From positions 1 through 64,000 of the forward strand of contig JANXOF010000081.1 of NCBI GenBank assembly GCA_025353725.1: a DNA stretch of 64,000 bases, written 5' to 3'. The position numbers and the translations under genes were made by a program. Shown here in pieces: positions 35,148 to 43,738 of this stretch (its first letter is position 1; each line of letters starts with the position of its first letter). Under the pieces are notes generated by a model. The model saw only the letters and a program-made list of their open reading frames with translations. It was not told where the DNA came from and did no database searches. This stretch comes from Polyangiaceae bacterium. Lineage in GTDB: Bacteria; Myxococcota_A; Polyangia; Polyangiales; Polyangiaceae.

Positions 35148-37424
35148 ATGAAGCTCGTTTGTATCGGCGGTGGACCCGCAGGCCTTTATTTCGCCCTCCT
35201 CTACAAGAAGGCACGCCCGAACGCGGACGTTACGGTCGTGGAGCGCAACGCGGCGGGCATCACCTTCGGTTGGGGGGTTGTGTTTTCCGACGAGACGCTC
35301 TCCTACCTCGAGGAAAGCGACCGCCCGACGCACGAAGCTATCACCGCCGCGTTCGAGCATTGGACCGCGATCGACGTGCATTTCAAGGGCGAATGCTTGC
35401 GGTCCGGAGGCCACGGTTTTTCGGGAATCGCGCGCAAAGAGCTCCTTCGCATCTTGACCGAGCGCGCCGTATCGCTGGGCGTCAAGCTCGTCTTTAACGT
35501 CGAGGTCGACGACTACGAAAAGTACGCGGCGGGCGCCGACCTCGTCGTTGCGTGCGACGGCGTGAAAAGCAAGATTCGAGACCGCCACGTGAGCACGTTC
35601 AAGCCGTCGCTCGACGTTCGGTCGGCGCGCTACATTTGGCTCGGCACGAAGAAGCGATTCGACGCGTTCACGTTCGCCTTCGAGTCGAACGCCGACGGAC
35701 TATTTCAAGCGCACGCGTATCGCTTTGAGCCTTCGATGAGCACGTTCATCGTCGAGTGCGACGAGGCGTCGTTCCTCAAAGCCGGGCTCGACACGGCGAC
35801 CACGGAGGAGAGTCTTGCGTACGTCGAAGCGCTTTTTAGCAAGCCTCTTGGCGGCGAGAAGCTCGTCGCCAACAAGTCGACCTGGGGCACGTTTGTCACC
35901 GTCAAGAACGAGACGTGGCACCACGCGAACGTCGTCTTGCTGGGCGACGCGGCGCACACGGCGCACTTCTCGATTGGCTCCGGAACGAAGCTCGCGATGG
36001 AGGACGCGATAGCCCTCACGAAAGCGCTCACGTCGCACGAAGCGGACGCAAGCTCCGTCCAAGACGCTCTTGTCGCGTACGAAGCCGAGCGGCGCCCCAT
36101 CGTCGAACGCACGCAAAAAGCTGCACAAGATAGCCTTCTTTGGTTCGAAAACGTCAAACGCTACCAAGCGATGTCGCCGACGCAGTTCGCGTTCAGTCTG
36201 CTCACACGGAGCAAACGGATTACCTACGACAACCTGAAGGAGCGTGACGCGTCGTTCGCCTCGCGCGTGGCTTCGTGGTTCGCAGGCTCGCAGGGAGCGA
36301 GCGCTTCGGTATCCGCCTCAACCTCAACGCCGACGTCGACGTCTGCGATGTTTACGCCGTTCAAGCTTCGCGACCTCGTGGTTCCGAACCGCGTCGTCGT
36401 CTCGCCCATGTGCATGTATTCCGCAGTCGACGGAACACCGAACGATTTTCACTTCGCGCACCTTGTCGCGCGGGCTGCGGGAGGCGCGGGCCTCGTCATG
36501 GCGGAGATGACCGACGTCTCGCGCGAGGCGCGAATCTCTCCCGGTTGTGCGGGTATGTACCTTCCGGAGCACGTGGCGGCGTGGAAGCGTATCGTCTCTC
36601 ATGTCCACGCGACGACCGCGTCGAAGATGGGACTTCAGTTAGGGCACGCCGGGCGCAAAGGCTCGACGAAGGTGATGTGGGAGGGAAGCGATAGGCCGCT
36701 CGAATCAGGCAATTGGCCACTCATGAGTGCCTCGCCGCTCCCCTACTACCCCGATAGTCAAATACCGCGCGAAATGGACCGAGCGGATATGGACCGCGTG
36801 AAAGCCGAATACGAGCGCGCGGCGACATGGGCGCACGAGGCCGCGTTTGACTTGCTGGAGGTCCACATGGCCCACGGGTACCTCCTCGCGAGTTTTCTCT
36901 CGCCGCTCACCAACGTTAGGGCGGATGCGTACGGCGGCACGCGCGAGGGCCGCATGCGGTTTCCGCTCGAAGTCTTCGAGGCCGTGCGCGCGGCGTGGCC
37001 CCCGAAAAAGCCAATGAGCGTCCGTATTTCGGCGACGGATTGGCTCCCGGGCGGCGTCGAAGACGCGGACGTCCTTGCGCTCGCACGAGCGCTGAAAGAG
37101 CGCGGCGCCGACATCATCGATTGCTCGGCGGGGATGACCTCTCCGGCATCAAAACCGAAATTTTACGGGCGCATGTACCAAGCCTACTGGGCTGACATGG
37201 TGCGTAACGAAGTGGCGATTCCGACCATGACCGTGGGGAATATCTCGAGCGCCGACCAGATCAATACGCTCCTTCTTTCGGGTCGTGCAGACCTTTGCGC
37301 GCTCGCGCGCCCACACCTTTCCCATCCGAGCTTCACGTTGAGCGCCGCCATCGAGCAGGGCTATACTGACATTTTCTTACCCAAGCCGTACGGCATCGTT
37401 CGGCCCCGCGCCGTCGCGCGCTAG
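35148..37424 (+). CDS. Bifunctional salicylyl-CoA 5-hydroxylase/oxidoreductase-type enzyme
   Basis: 758 residues from ATG 35148. The first half (1-400) is a class A flavin monooxygenase with CIGGGPAGLYFALL and GDAAHTAHFSIGSG. After a Ser/Thr/Ala linker, the second half (about 405-755) is an Old Yellow Enzyme-type reductase with VSPMCMYSA, GHAGRKGS and AHGYLLASFLSPLTN. This fusion is the layout of salicylyl-CoA 5-hydroxylase and of 2-aminobenzoyl-CoA monooxygenase/reductase, which hydroxylate (and in the latter case reduce) an aromatic CoA thioester. The two cannot be separated by eye. No aryl-CoA ligase or ring-cleavage gene is adjacent, so the pathway context is missing. The ORF track start (GTG 35124) is an alternative. 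Confidence 0.87.
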   Translation: MKLVCIGGGPAGLYFALLYKKARPNADVTVVERNAAGITFGWGVVFSDETLSYLEESDRPTHEAITAAFEHWTAIDVHFKGECLRSGGHGFSGIARKELLRILTERAVSLGVKLVFNVEVDDYEKYAAGADLVVACDGVKSKIRDRHVSTFKPSLDVRSARYIWLGTKKRFDAFTFAFESNADGLFQAHAYRFEPSMSTFIVECDEASFLKAGLDTATTEESLAYVEALFSKPLGGEKLVANKSTWGTFVTVKNETWHHANVVLLGDAAHTAHFSIGSGTKLAMEDAIALTKALTSHEADASSVQDALVAYEAERRPIVERTQKAAQDSLLWFENVKRYQAMSPTQFAFSLLTRSKRITYDNLKERDASFASRVASWFAGSQGASASVSASTSTPTSTSAMFTPFKLRDLVVPNRVVVSPMCMYSAVDGTPNDFHFAHLVARAAGGAGLVMAEMTDVSREARISPGCAGMYLPEHVAAWKRIVSHVHATTASKMGLQLGHAGRKGSTKVMWEGSDRPLESGNWPLMSASPLPYYPDSQIPREMDRADMDRVKAEYERAATWAHEAAFDLLEVHMAHGYLLASFLSPLTNVRADAYGGTREGRMRFPLEVFEAVRAAWPPKKPMSVRISATDWLPGGVEDADVLALARALKERGADIIDCSAGMTSPASKPKFYGRMYQAYWADMVRNEVAIPTMTVGNISSADQINTLLLSGRADLCALARPHLSHPSFTLSAAIEQGYTDIFLPKPYGIVRPRAVAR

Positions 37425-37455
37425 TCGCATGCGCGATGACCAGGCCTCTAAAAGG

Positions 37456-38112
37456 CTACTTCGCGCGTCCGCTGTCGTAGTCCGCGGCGGCGGCGGACAC
37501 AGCGTCGAGATCACGGGTCGCTTTCGAAGCTTCGGCGAGCAGTTCCGCGGTGAAAAGCGTGATTCCCCAAATCCCGTTGTCACGCACACGGAACGCCCAC
37601 CGCGTCCCTTGCGCCGTCACCACACTCGCGCGGTCGCCTTCGACTTCGACTTTCGCGACACCCGACAGGTCTTTTCGCAAGCGACGCGCCCACCCTCGTT
37701 GAGCGTAGAGGCGCGCAAACAGTTCGGCCCCGTCAGAGGCTCCTGCCGCGAGCTTGTAAGGCTCAAGCATCTCGGTGCGTTGCGGTTCGGGGTAGCTTTC
37801 TGAGATGCGCTTGCTCGCTTTCGCGCGCATCTCGCGAATCGTGAAAGAGGCCCACTGCGCGTCGGTCTCTAAGTAGGCAAAGAAGGCCCGTGGGTCGTCC
37901 TGATTCACGCCGAGCGCGATGCGCATGTAAGCCCCCTCGGGCGTGTGATCCGAAGGAAACGGCCGCCTTACTTTGCTCGAGACCGCGTAGGCCGCGACCG
38001 CGAGAAGCACAGAGCAGGCAACGGTGCCGATCACCCTGCGCGCAGTTCGTTTGGGTATCAACGGTGTCCTCGAGGTGGGCTGCGAGCGATGCGGCTCGGT
38101 ACGGACGACCAT
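37456..38112 (-). CDS. Membrane-anchored protein of unknown function
   Basis: 218 residues with a basic N-terminus and one membrane helix (RVIGTVACSVLLAVAAYAVS, about 26-45), then a soluble exterior domain. The domain starts with TPEGAYMRIALGVNQDDPRAFFAYLE, reminiscent of NTF2-like or DUF4878-like folds in which a helix pair precedes a curved sheet, and ends with VEVEGDRASVVTAQGTRWAFRVRDNGIWG. The fold suggestion is weak. It converges on the aryl-CoA enzyme gene with 31 bases between stops and is divergent from egtB. Confidence 0.7.
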   Translation of the reverse strand: MVVRTEPHRSQPTSRTPLIPKRTARRVIGTVACSVLLAVAAYAVSSKVRRPFPSDHTPEGAYMRIALGVNQDDPRAFFAYLETDAQWASFTIREMRAKASKRISESYPEPQRTEMLEPYKLAAGASDGAELFARLYAQRGWARRLRKDLSGVAKVEVEGDRASVVTAQGTRWAFRVRDNGIWGITLFTAELLAEASKATRDLDAVSAAAADYDSGRAK

Positions 38113-38153
38113 GCGTCATTTTGAGCCTTGTCGCTACGTCTTCGGGCGCCTAT

Positions 38154-39371
38154 GTGGCAGAGGTGGGAGATCTGGCGTCGCTTGTTGCGCGCGTGCTTCG
38201 TGCGCGACGCGCCACCGTAAGTCTCACTTCGCGGCTGAGCGCAGAGGACATGGTCGTGCAGTCGATGCCCGACGCGAGCCCGACCAAATGGCATCTCGCC
38301 CACACGACGTGGTTTTTTGATCGATTTGTCCTGCAGCCCCTCGGGCTCCCGGCTCAACGTCCCGCCTACGATTACCTCTTCAATTCATACTACGACGCCG
38401 TGGGTAAACGTCACCCGCGGAGCGCGCGTGGCTTATTGACAAGGCCATCGACGGATGAGGTTTTCTCTTACCGAAGCGAAGTCGACGCGCGCCTAGCTGA
38501 CCTCGAGGGCTCGAAGCCGAGCCTGCGAGCTGGCTTGGCAGCAGGGCTCGAACTTGGGTTGCATCACGAGGAGCAGCATCAAGAACTCATCGTCACGGAC
38601 ATCAAACACCTCTTCGGTGAAAACCCGCTTCTTCCGGCTTATGACACGGAGGTCGCCGCACGGTTCAGCCGCTCGCGCGCGCGCCCGGCAACGCTCACGT
38701 GGCACGCCGACGCCGGCGGCATCAAGGAGATGGGGCACGCCGCGGAACCCGAATTCGCGTTCGACAACGAGTGCCCACGCCACAAAGTGTATCTTGCACC
38801 TTTTGCCATGGCGTCGCGCCTGGTTACGTGCGGGGAGTACCTCGCGTTCATGCGCGAGGGCGGGTACGTGCGTCCCGAGCTCTGGCTCTCCGAGGGCTTC
38901 GCGTGGGCGCAGGCGAACGGCAAGCATGCGCCGCGTTATTGGCTTCAGGAACCGAGCGCCGAAGCGTGCCAAGCCAGTGAGCCTCGTGTGTTCACACTTC
39001 AAGGGGCTCAGGCTTTCGACCCCGATTCGCCCGTGCTTCACGTTTCGTATTACGAAGCCGACGCCTACGCTCGGTGGGCGAGCGCGCGACTTCCCACGGA
39101 GGCCGAGTGGGAGTCCGCGGCGAACCACGTCGACCAAGCCTTTGGCGTAGCGTGGCAGTGGACCCAAAGCGCTTACGCGCCTTTTCCTGGGTTTCGTCCG
39201 CTCGGGGGAGCGTTTGGCGAGTACAACGGCAAGTTTATGGTGAGCCAGATAGTCCTCCGCGGAAGTTCATGCGCAACGCCCGAGGGTCACTCGCGAGTGA
39301 CGTACCGCAACTTTTTTCCGCCCAGCGCCGAATGGCAATTTACCGGCATTCGGCTCGCGAGGGACGCATGA
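38154..39371 (+). CDS. egtB: Ergothioneine synthase EgtB (sulfoxide synthase)
   Basis: Iron- and oxygen-dependent enzyme that joins a thiol (gamma-glutamylcysteine or cysteine) to hercynine. The N-terminal DinB-like domain carries WHLAHTTWFFD and the iron-binding HHEEQHQE (H-x3-H-x-E). The C-terminal formylglycine-generating-like domain carries PTEAEWESAA, WQWTQSAY and VLRGSSCATPEGHSR. Length of about 405 residues is normal. The ORF extends back to 37890 but no ATG lies at the domain border; GTG 38154 is my choice, with GTG 38163 and TTG 38121 possible. The stop overlaps the egtD ATG by 4 bases. Confidence 0.93.
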   Translation: MAEVGDLASLVARVLRARRATVSLTSRLSAEDMVVQSMPDASPTKWHLAHTTWFFDRFVLQPLGLPAQRPAYDYLFNSYYDAVGKRHPRSARGLLTRPSTDEVFSYRSEVDARLADLEGSKPSLRAGLAAGLELGLHHEEQHQELIVTDIKHLFGENPLLPAYDTEVAARFSRSRARPATLTWHADAGGIKEMGHAAEPEFAFDNECPRHKVYLAPFAMASRLVTCGEYLAFMREGGYVRPELWLSEGFAWAQANGKHAPRYWLQEPSAEACQASEPRVFTLQGAQAFDPDSPVLHVSYYEADAYARWASARLPTEAEWESAANHVDQAFGVAWQWTQSAYAPFPGFRPLGGAFGEYNGKFMVSQIVLRGSSCATPEGHSRVTYRNFFPPSAEWQFTGIRLARDA

Positions 39372-40333
39372 CCGAGGCGGTCAATCTCGATGCCGCGCGC
39401 GAGACATTTCGCTCGGATGCGTGCGCCGGTCTCGCTCGTTCTCCGAAGCACCTCTCGCCGAAGTACTTTTATGATCGCGCCGGCTCAGAGCTCTTCGACG
39501 CCATCTGCGGGCTTCCCGAGTACTACGTTACGCGAGCAGAGACGCAGATCATGCAAGCCCACGTCAGTGAGATCGTCGCGCCGTGGGGACCTGCGGTGCG
39601 CTTGGTCGAGCCAGGTGCCGGGAGCAGCACGAAGACTCGACTGCTCCTCGAGGCGCTCGGCCCGACACGCTGCGCGGAGTACATTCCGGTCGACATTTCG
39701 GGGGACTACCTCGAGAGCGTCGCCGAGCGACTCCGAGGCGACTATCCATGGCTGCGCGTGACCCCCCTCGCGGCAGACTTCGCCGTTGATATGCACCTTC
39801 CGCACGTTGCCGACTCGGATACGGCACGGACGGTCATCTACTTTCCGGGGTCGACAATTGGCAACTTCGACCCGCCCGAAGCCGAGCGCGTTCTCGCGCG
39901 GTTTCGTCGTGCCGCCGGGATAGGCGGAACGGTGATTCTTGGCCTTGACCTAAAAAAAGAGCCGACCGTGCTTCATGCGGCCTACAACGATTCGCAGGGC
40001 GTAACCGCAGCCTTCAACCGGAATGTATTGACGCGCATGAACCGCGAGCTCGGGGCGACGTTCGACGTCGAGGCGTTCGCGCACTACGCGTTTTTCGAGC
40101 CTGCGCTCGGGCGAATCGAAATGCACCTTGTGAGTCTTCGGCGCCAAACGGTCACGTTGGCAGGGGAGATGTTTCGCTTCGCGGAGGGCGAGTCGATTCG
40201 TACGGAGTGCTCCTATAAGTACGACCTTCCTCGTGCTGAACGGCTGGCGCGGCGCGCCGGTCTTCGCCTGAGCGACGCCTGGCTCGACAAGGACCGACGC
40301 TTCGCAGTGCTCGAATTGCGGCCCTTTTTCTAA
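39368..40333 (+). CDS. egtD: L-histidine N(alpha)-methyltransferase EgtD
   Basis: SAM-dependent enzyme that trimethylates histidine to hercynine, the first step of ergothioneine synthesis. The 321-residue protein shows LSPKYFYDRAGSELFDAIC, LPEYYVTRAE, SAM-site LVEPGAGSSTKTRLLL, YIPVDISGDYLE, YFPGSTIGNFDP and LGLDLKKEP, all family hallmarks. Start ATG 39368 overlaps the egtB stop (ATGA); the ORF track start at 39074 is inside egtB. Only B and D are here; egtA, egtC and egtE are absent from the window. Confidence 0.95.
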   Translation: MTEAVNLDAARETFRSDACAGLARSPKHLSPKYFYDRAGSELFDAICGLPEYYVTRAETQIMQAHVSEIVAPWGPAVRLVEPGAGSSTKTRLLLEALGPTRCAEYIPVDISGDYLESVAERLRGDYPWLRVTPLAADFAVDMHLPHVADSDTARTVIYFPGSTIGNFDPPEAERVLARFRRAAGIGGTVILGLDLKKEPTVLHAAYNDSQGVTAAFNRNVLTRMNRELGATFDVEAFAHYAFFEPALGRIEMHLVSLRRQTVTLAGEMFRFAEGESIRTECSYKYDLPRAERLARRAGLRLSDAWLDKDRRFAVLELRPFF

Positions 40334-40358
40334 CATCGGCGGAACACTCCGAAGGATC

Positions 40359-41303
40359 ATGGTCCGAACGCGGTTCGCTCCGTCTCCCACTGGCGATCTC
40401 CACGTCGGCGGCGCGTGGACGGCCCTTGCGTCGTGGGCCTTTGCGCGTGCGGCAGGGGGGACGACGGTCCTTCGCATCGAGGATATCGATACCCCGCGCG
40501 TCGTGCACGAATCGCACGCGCGGATCGCAGAGGATCTCGCATGGCTCGGCCTCTCTTGGGACGAAGGAGCCGCGCGCACTGGACTGCATGCGCCTTACAC
40601 ACAATCAGCGCGAACGACGATCTACGCCGAGCGGCTCGACTACCTCGAACGCGCGGGGTTGACCTACCGCTGCGACTGCTCGCGCGCCGATATCGCGCGG
40701 GTCGCGAGCGCGCCGCACCACGCGGAAGAATCCGTCTATCCCGGTACGTGTCGTGACGCACGACAGGATCGTCCCATGAAACGCTCACCCGCTATCCGAC
40801 TGCGCGTGCCGGAGGGTACGACCGTAGCGGTTGACGACCTGGTGCACGGAATTTCAGAACAGCGTGTCGACATGAGCGTCGGCGACTTCGTGATCCGGCG
40901 CGGCGATGGCGTTTACGCCTACCAATTCGTGGTCGCTATCGACGACGCCGCCATGCGAATCTCCCACGTCATACGCGGTGATGACTTGCGGGCGTCGACT
41001 GCGCGTCAAATCCAACTCATGCGCGTGTTGGGCACGACTGAAGCCGAGATTCCACGCTACGCCCATGTCCCTATGGTGGTGGCGCAACGCGGAGAGCGCC
41101 TCGCGAAGCGCATCGGGTCCGTCACCCTCCGCGACCTTCGCGCGCGCGGAGTGACGCCCGCCGAAATCGTCCGTACACTCGCAGATGGCCTTGGTCTCAG
41201 CTACGCCGCGAACGCCTCGTCTCCAAACGATGTGGCCGCGAATCTGAATCCGCCTTCACTCTGGCGGAAGGCGGAATGGCCTATTCCGGACCGCTGGCGA
41301 TGA
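40359..41303 (+). CDS. gluQ: Glutamyl-Q tRNA(Asp) synthetase
   Basis: A truncated glutamyl-tRNA synthetase paralog that attaches glutamate to queuosine in tRNA(Asp). RFAPSPTGDLHVGGA carries the HIGH-like element, RIEDIDTPR follows, and the zinc site is formed by YRCDCSR with Y-x-GTC further on. KRIGS replaces the KMSKS loop. The protein ends at 314 residues without the anticodon-binding domain, typical for GluQRS. It follows egtD after 25 bases and converges on a LysM gene. Confidence 0.93.
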   Translation: MVRTRFAPSPTGDLHVGGAWTALASWAFARAAGGTTVLRIEDIDTPRVVHESHARIAEDLAWLGLSWDEGAARTGLHAPYTQSARTTIYAERLDYLERAGLTYRCDCSRADIARVASAPHHAEESVYPGTCRDARQDRPMKRSPAIRLRVPEGTTVAVDDLVHGISEQRVDMSVGDFVIRRGDGVYAYQFVVAIDDAAMRISHVIRGDDLRASTARQIQLMRVLGTTEAEIPRYAHVPMVVAQRGERLAKRIGSVTLRDLRARGVTPAEIVRTLADGLGLSYAANASSPNDVAANLNPPSLWRKAEWPIPDRWR

Positions 41304-41323
41304 CTCTCTAAGCCATCTCTCGT

Positions 41324-42247
41324 TTACTTTACGCCGCATGCCGCCCGAATCTTTGGCGATACCTCACGCGGGCCGAGCCGCGTCTCCGACGGATTCGCGT
41401 TTGCACGCCACGAGGCGCACGCACTCACGGCGAGCGCATGTGCCTCGAGCGCTACGTAGGTCTCCACCATCGCTCGGTAGAGAACGGCGAGCTGCGGCCT
41501 TGGCAACTCCCCCGCTCCGAGCATCTGGTTGCCTTTCGACATTGCCTCGAGGTAACGGCCCGCGCGCACGTCCGCGAGCAACGGGGGAAGGTTCGCCTCG
41601 GTCTTTCGTCGCACATCGTAAGCTTGACCCCCACCCTGCGTGCAGGCCCGCTCGGCCGACAGCCTAGCCGCGTTTTTCCCTTCGTCGGTCAGCTTAATCT
41701 CGAGAAGCGGGATGAGCACGACGTCGCCTCGCGCGAGTTTCTGGTCACCCTTCCGGCCGTTGTAGAGATCGAGCTCCCACGCCGCATTTTGCTCACCAAG
41801 GTACCGCTGGGCGAGCTGCCACATCGTCTCGCCGTCGGCCGCGATATGGGCAACGACGGCCGGCACGCCGATCTCTTGCCCGGTCGAGGGCTGCACCCAA
41901 GAGACGCCACCGTTCGCTCGCGCGAGTACGTCCGCGCGCTTCGCATCTCCCAGGTGAATGCGCGCGAGCTCGGCCCACGTCTCATTCTGCACGACACGCT
42001 GATACGACGGTGCCGGAATATCAAGCGACTGACCTGCGACAATCGCACTTCCGCCGTGCGCGTCGAGGCCATTCGCGCCGACCAGGGCTGTCTCGAATCG
42101 CGGAGTGCCGTAGAACTTTATGCCAATCTGCGCGAGCGTCTCGCCCTGCGCCACGACGTGCGTGAATGCCGCAGCATCGTGCGCGACGGTCACGATCGCC
42201 ATCGCTACAAAAGCCGTGAGCACCGAAAATTGCGCGCTTTTTCTCAT
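41324..42247 (-). CDS. Exported protein with three LysM domains
   Basis: 307 residues. Signal peptide FSVLTAFVAMAIVTVAHDAAA, then three LysM repeats: about 28-77 (HVVAQGETLAQIGIKFYGT), 82-130 (QRVVQNETWAELARIHLGD) and 133-185 (AHIAADGETMWQLAQRYLG). A C-terminal helical part with three Cys follows. It probably binds peptidoglycan in the periplasm. It lies 57 bases downstream of the PEGA kinase gene on the same strand and may be transcribed with it. Confidence 0.88.
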   Translation of the reverse strand: MRKSAQFSVLTAFVAMAIVTVAHDAAAFTHVVAQGETLAQIGIKFYGTPRFETALVGANGLDAHGGSAIVAGQSLDIPAPSYQRVVQNETWAELARIHLGDAKRADVLARANGGVSWVQPSTGQEIGVPAVVAHIAADGETMWQLAQRYLGEQNAAWELDLYNGRKGDQKLARGDVVLIPLLEIKLTDEGKNAARLSAERACTQGGGQAYDVRRKTEANLPPLLADVRAGRYLEAMSKGNQMLGAGELPRPQLAVLYRAMVETYVALEAHALAVSACASWRANANPSETRLGPREVSPKIRAACGVK

Positions 42248-42304
42248 GATTTTCGCTTTCTCCCGAGTGTCAATGTCGCGCGCTCACGGCTTGGCAATCC
42301 GTGA

Positions 42305-43738
42305 TTAATGCGCGTCCGTTTCGGTTCCGGCGTCGACGGCGAAGCCCACGGCCATCGTCACGTCGAGCCTCAGCGTCTCGTTGAGCGCGACCTCGATCTC
42401 GCGTTCGATCGGAGGCGCATCGGGGTGCGCGAGCGTTACCCAATGCTTTCCTTTCGCGAGCGGGATCGGACGCGCAAACGGCGTCGTCTCCACGTGCTGC
42501 CCGTCTACACGAACGTCGGCCCAAGGCACGGCGTTCACAAGGAGCCCGCCCGCGTACTCGGGATTCAGAGGAAGGGGCTTACTGCCCGCCTCGAGAGCAC
42601 TTCGCGCCGACGAGCCGCTCTCGATCGCGAGCACGCCCAGGAGGAAGAAAACGAGCACGCACGCTTGGCCTAGAAAGCCTCGCCGCACGTCGTGACCCGG
42701 CCTCGAAACGAACGGGCGCGCGACCTCGCTGACCTTCGAATCTGTCGCGAAGCCGGCAGCCGCAAGAGCCGTGCGCACCACCCACGCAGGGTCGTCGCGC
42801 GTCAGCGTCCGTAGCTCGCGCTCGAGTCGCTCGAGCACGTCGGAAGCGTTGGCATAGCGCTCGGAAGGCGACTTCTCGAGGAGGCGCATCACCAGGCGGT
42901 CGACCGAACGCGGTACGTAAGGCGCTCGTTCACGAAGCGGCGTAGGCGTTTCTCGGCGCATGCGCTGACCGGCGGTTCGGTCCGCAAACGGCGACGGGCG
43001 TGACGACAACGCGGGCGTAACGGGCGCTTCCGTCTCAAACGGCCGCGTGCCGCTCAGCGTCTCGTAGAGCACCACCCCGAGCGAGAACAGATCGCTCCGC
43101 GCATCCACGAAATCGCCGAGAATTTGCTCAGGCGACATGTAGGCAGGGGTTCCGAACGCGTCTTTGACCACCGAAGGGGCAGGCCGCCCCGCAGGCATCA
43201 GGCCCTCACCGCCAAGCGCATCGCTCAACGTAAGCGTGCGCGCGCGATGGGCAATTCCAAAGTCTACCAGCTTGACGACTCCGCTCCGCGTGACGAGCAC
43301 ATTACTCGGCTTGATGTCACGGTGAACCACGCCTCGCTCATGAACGTGTACGAGCGCGGCGCAGATTCCAACGGCGAGTGCGAGCGCGGGTTCGACAGGC
43401 AAAACCCGGGCTTTGGCAAGCCATTGCAGGAGCGACGGACCCTCGAGGTTTTCGAGGACGAGATACGGTCGCCCCGAATCCGTGCGCGCCAAATCGAGTA
43501 GGAGAACGACATTCGGGTGCGCGAGGTCGCGCAGAATCATGGCCTCGCGTTCGAGCTGCTCTCCAAACGATGAGTGAGGAGATATTTGTGAATTCAATGC
43601 TTTTAGCACGACGACACGACCGAGTGGGTCTTGCACCGCTCGGTAAATGCTGGAGCTCGCTCCCGAGCCTATCGTTTCGACGACGCGATACGGACCGAAA
43701 CGAGCCTCGTTCACGTCCACGTCGCCCGCGAGACTCAT
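42305..43738 (-). CDS. Transmembrane Ser/Thr kinase with PEGA domain
   Basis: 477 residues. Glycine loop ETIGSGASSS, Lys46 (VVVLKAL), HRDIKPSN at 139-146, DFG at 159-161, and AYMSPEQ. A single membrane helix (QACVLVFFLLGVLAIES) precedes an exterior PEGA domain (VNAVPWADVRVDGQHVETTPF...KHWVTLAHP), a beta-sandwich module common on surface proteins. Its start overlaps the gpmI stop by 4 bases (ATGA), an unusual coupling of a kinase with a glycolytic enzyme. The kinase should be active. Confidence 0.9.
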   Translation of the reverse strand: MSLAGDVDVNEARFGPYRVVETIGSGASSSIYRAVQDPLGRVVVLKALNSQISPHSSFGEQLEREAMILRDLAHPNVVLLLDLARTDSGRPYLVLENLEGPSLLQWLAKARVLPVEPALALAVGICAALVHVHERGVVHRDIKPSNVLVTRSGVVKLVDFGIAHRARTLTLSDALGGEGLMPAGRPAPSVVKDAFGTPAYMSPEQILGDFVDARSDLFSLGVVLYETLSGTRPFETEAPVTPALSSRPSPFADRTAGQRMRRETPTPLRERAPYVPRSVDRLVMRLLEKSPSERYANASDVLERLERELRTLTRDDPAWVVRTALAAAGFATDSKVSEVARPFVSRPGHDVRRGFLGQACVLVFFLLGVLAIESGSSARSALEAGSKPLPLNPEYAGGLLVNAVPWADVRVDGQHVETTPFARPIPLAKGKHWVTLAHPDAPPIEREIEVALNETLRLDVTMAVGFAVDAGTETDAH

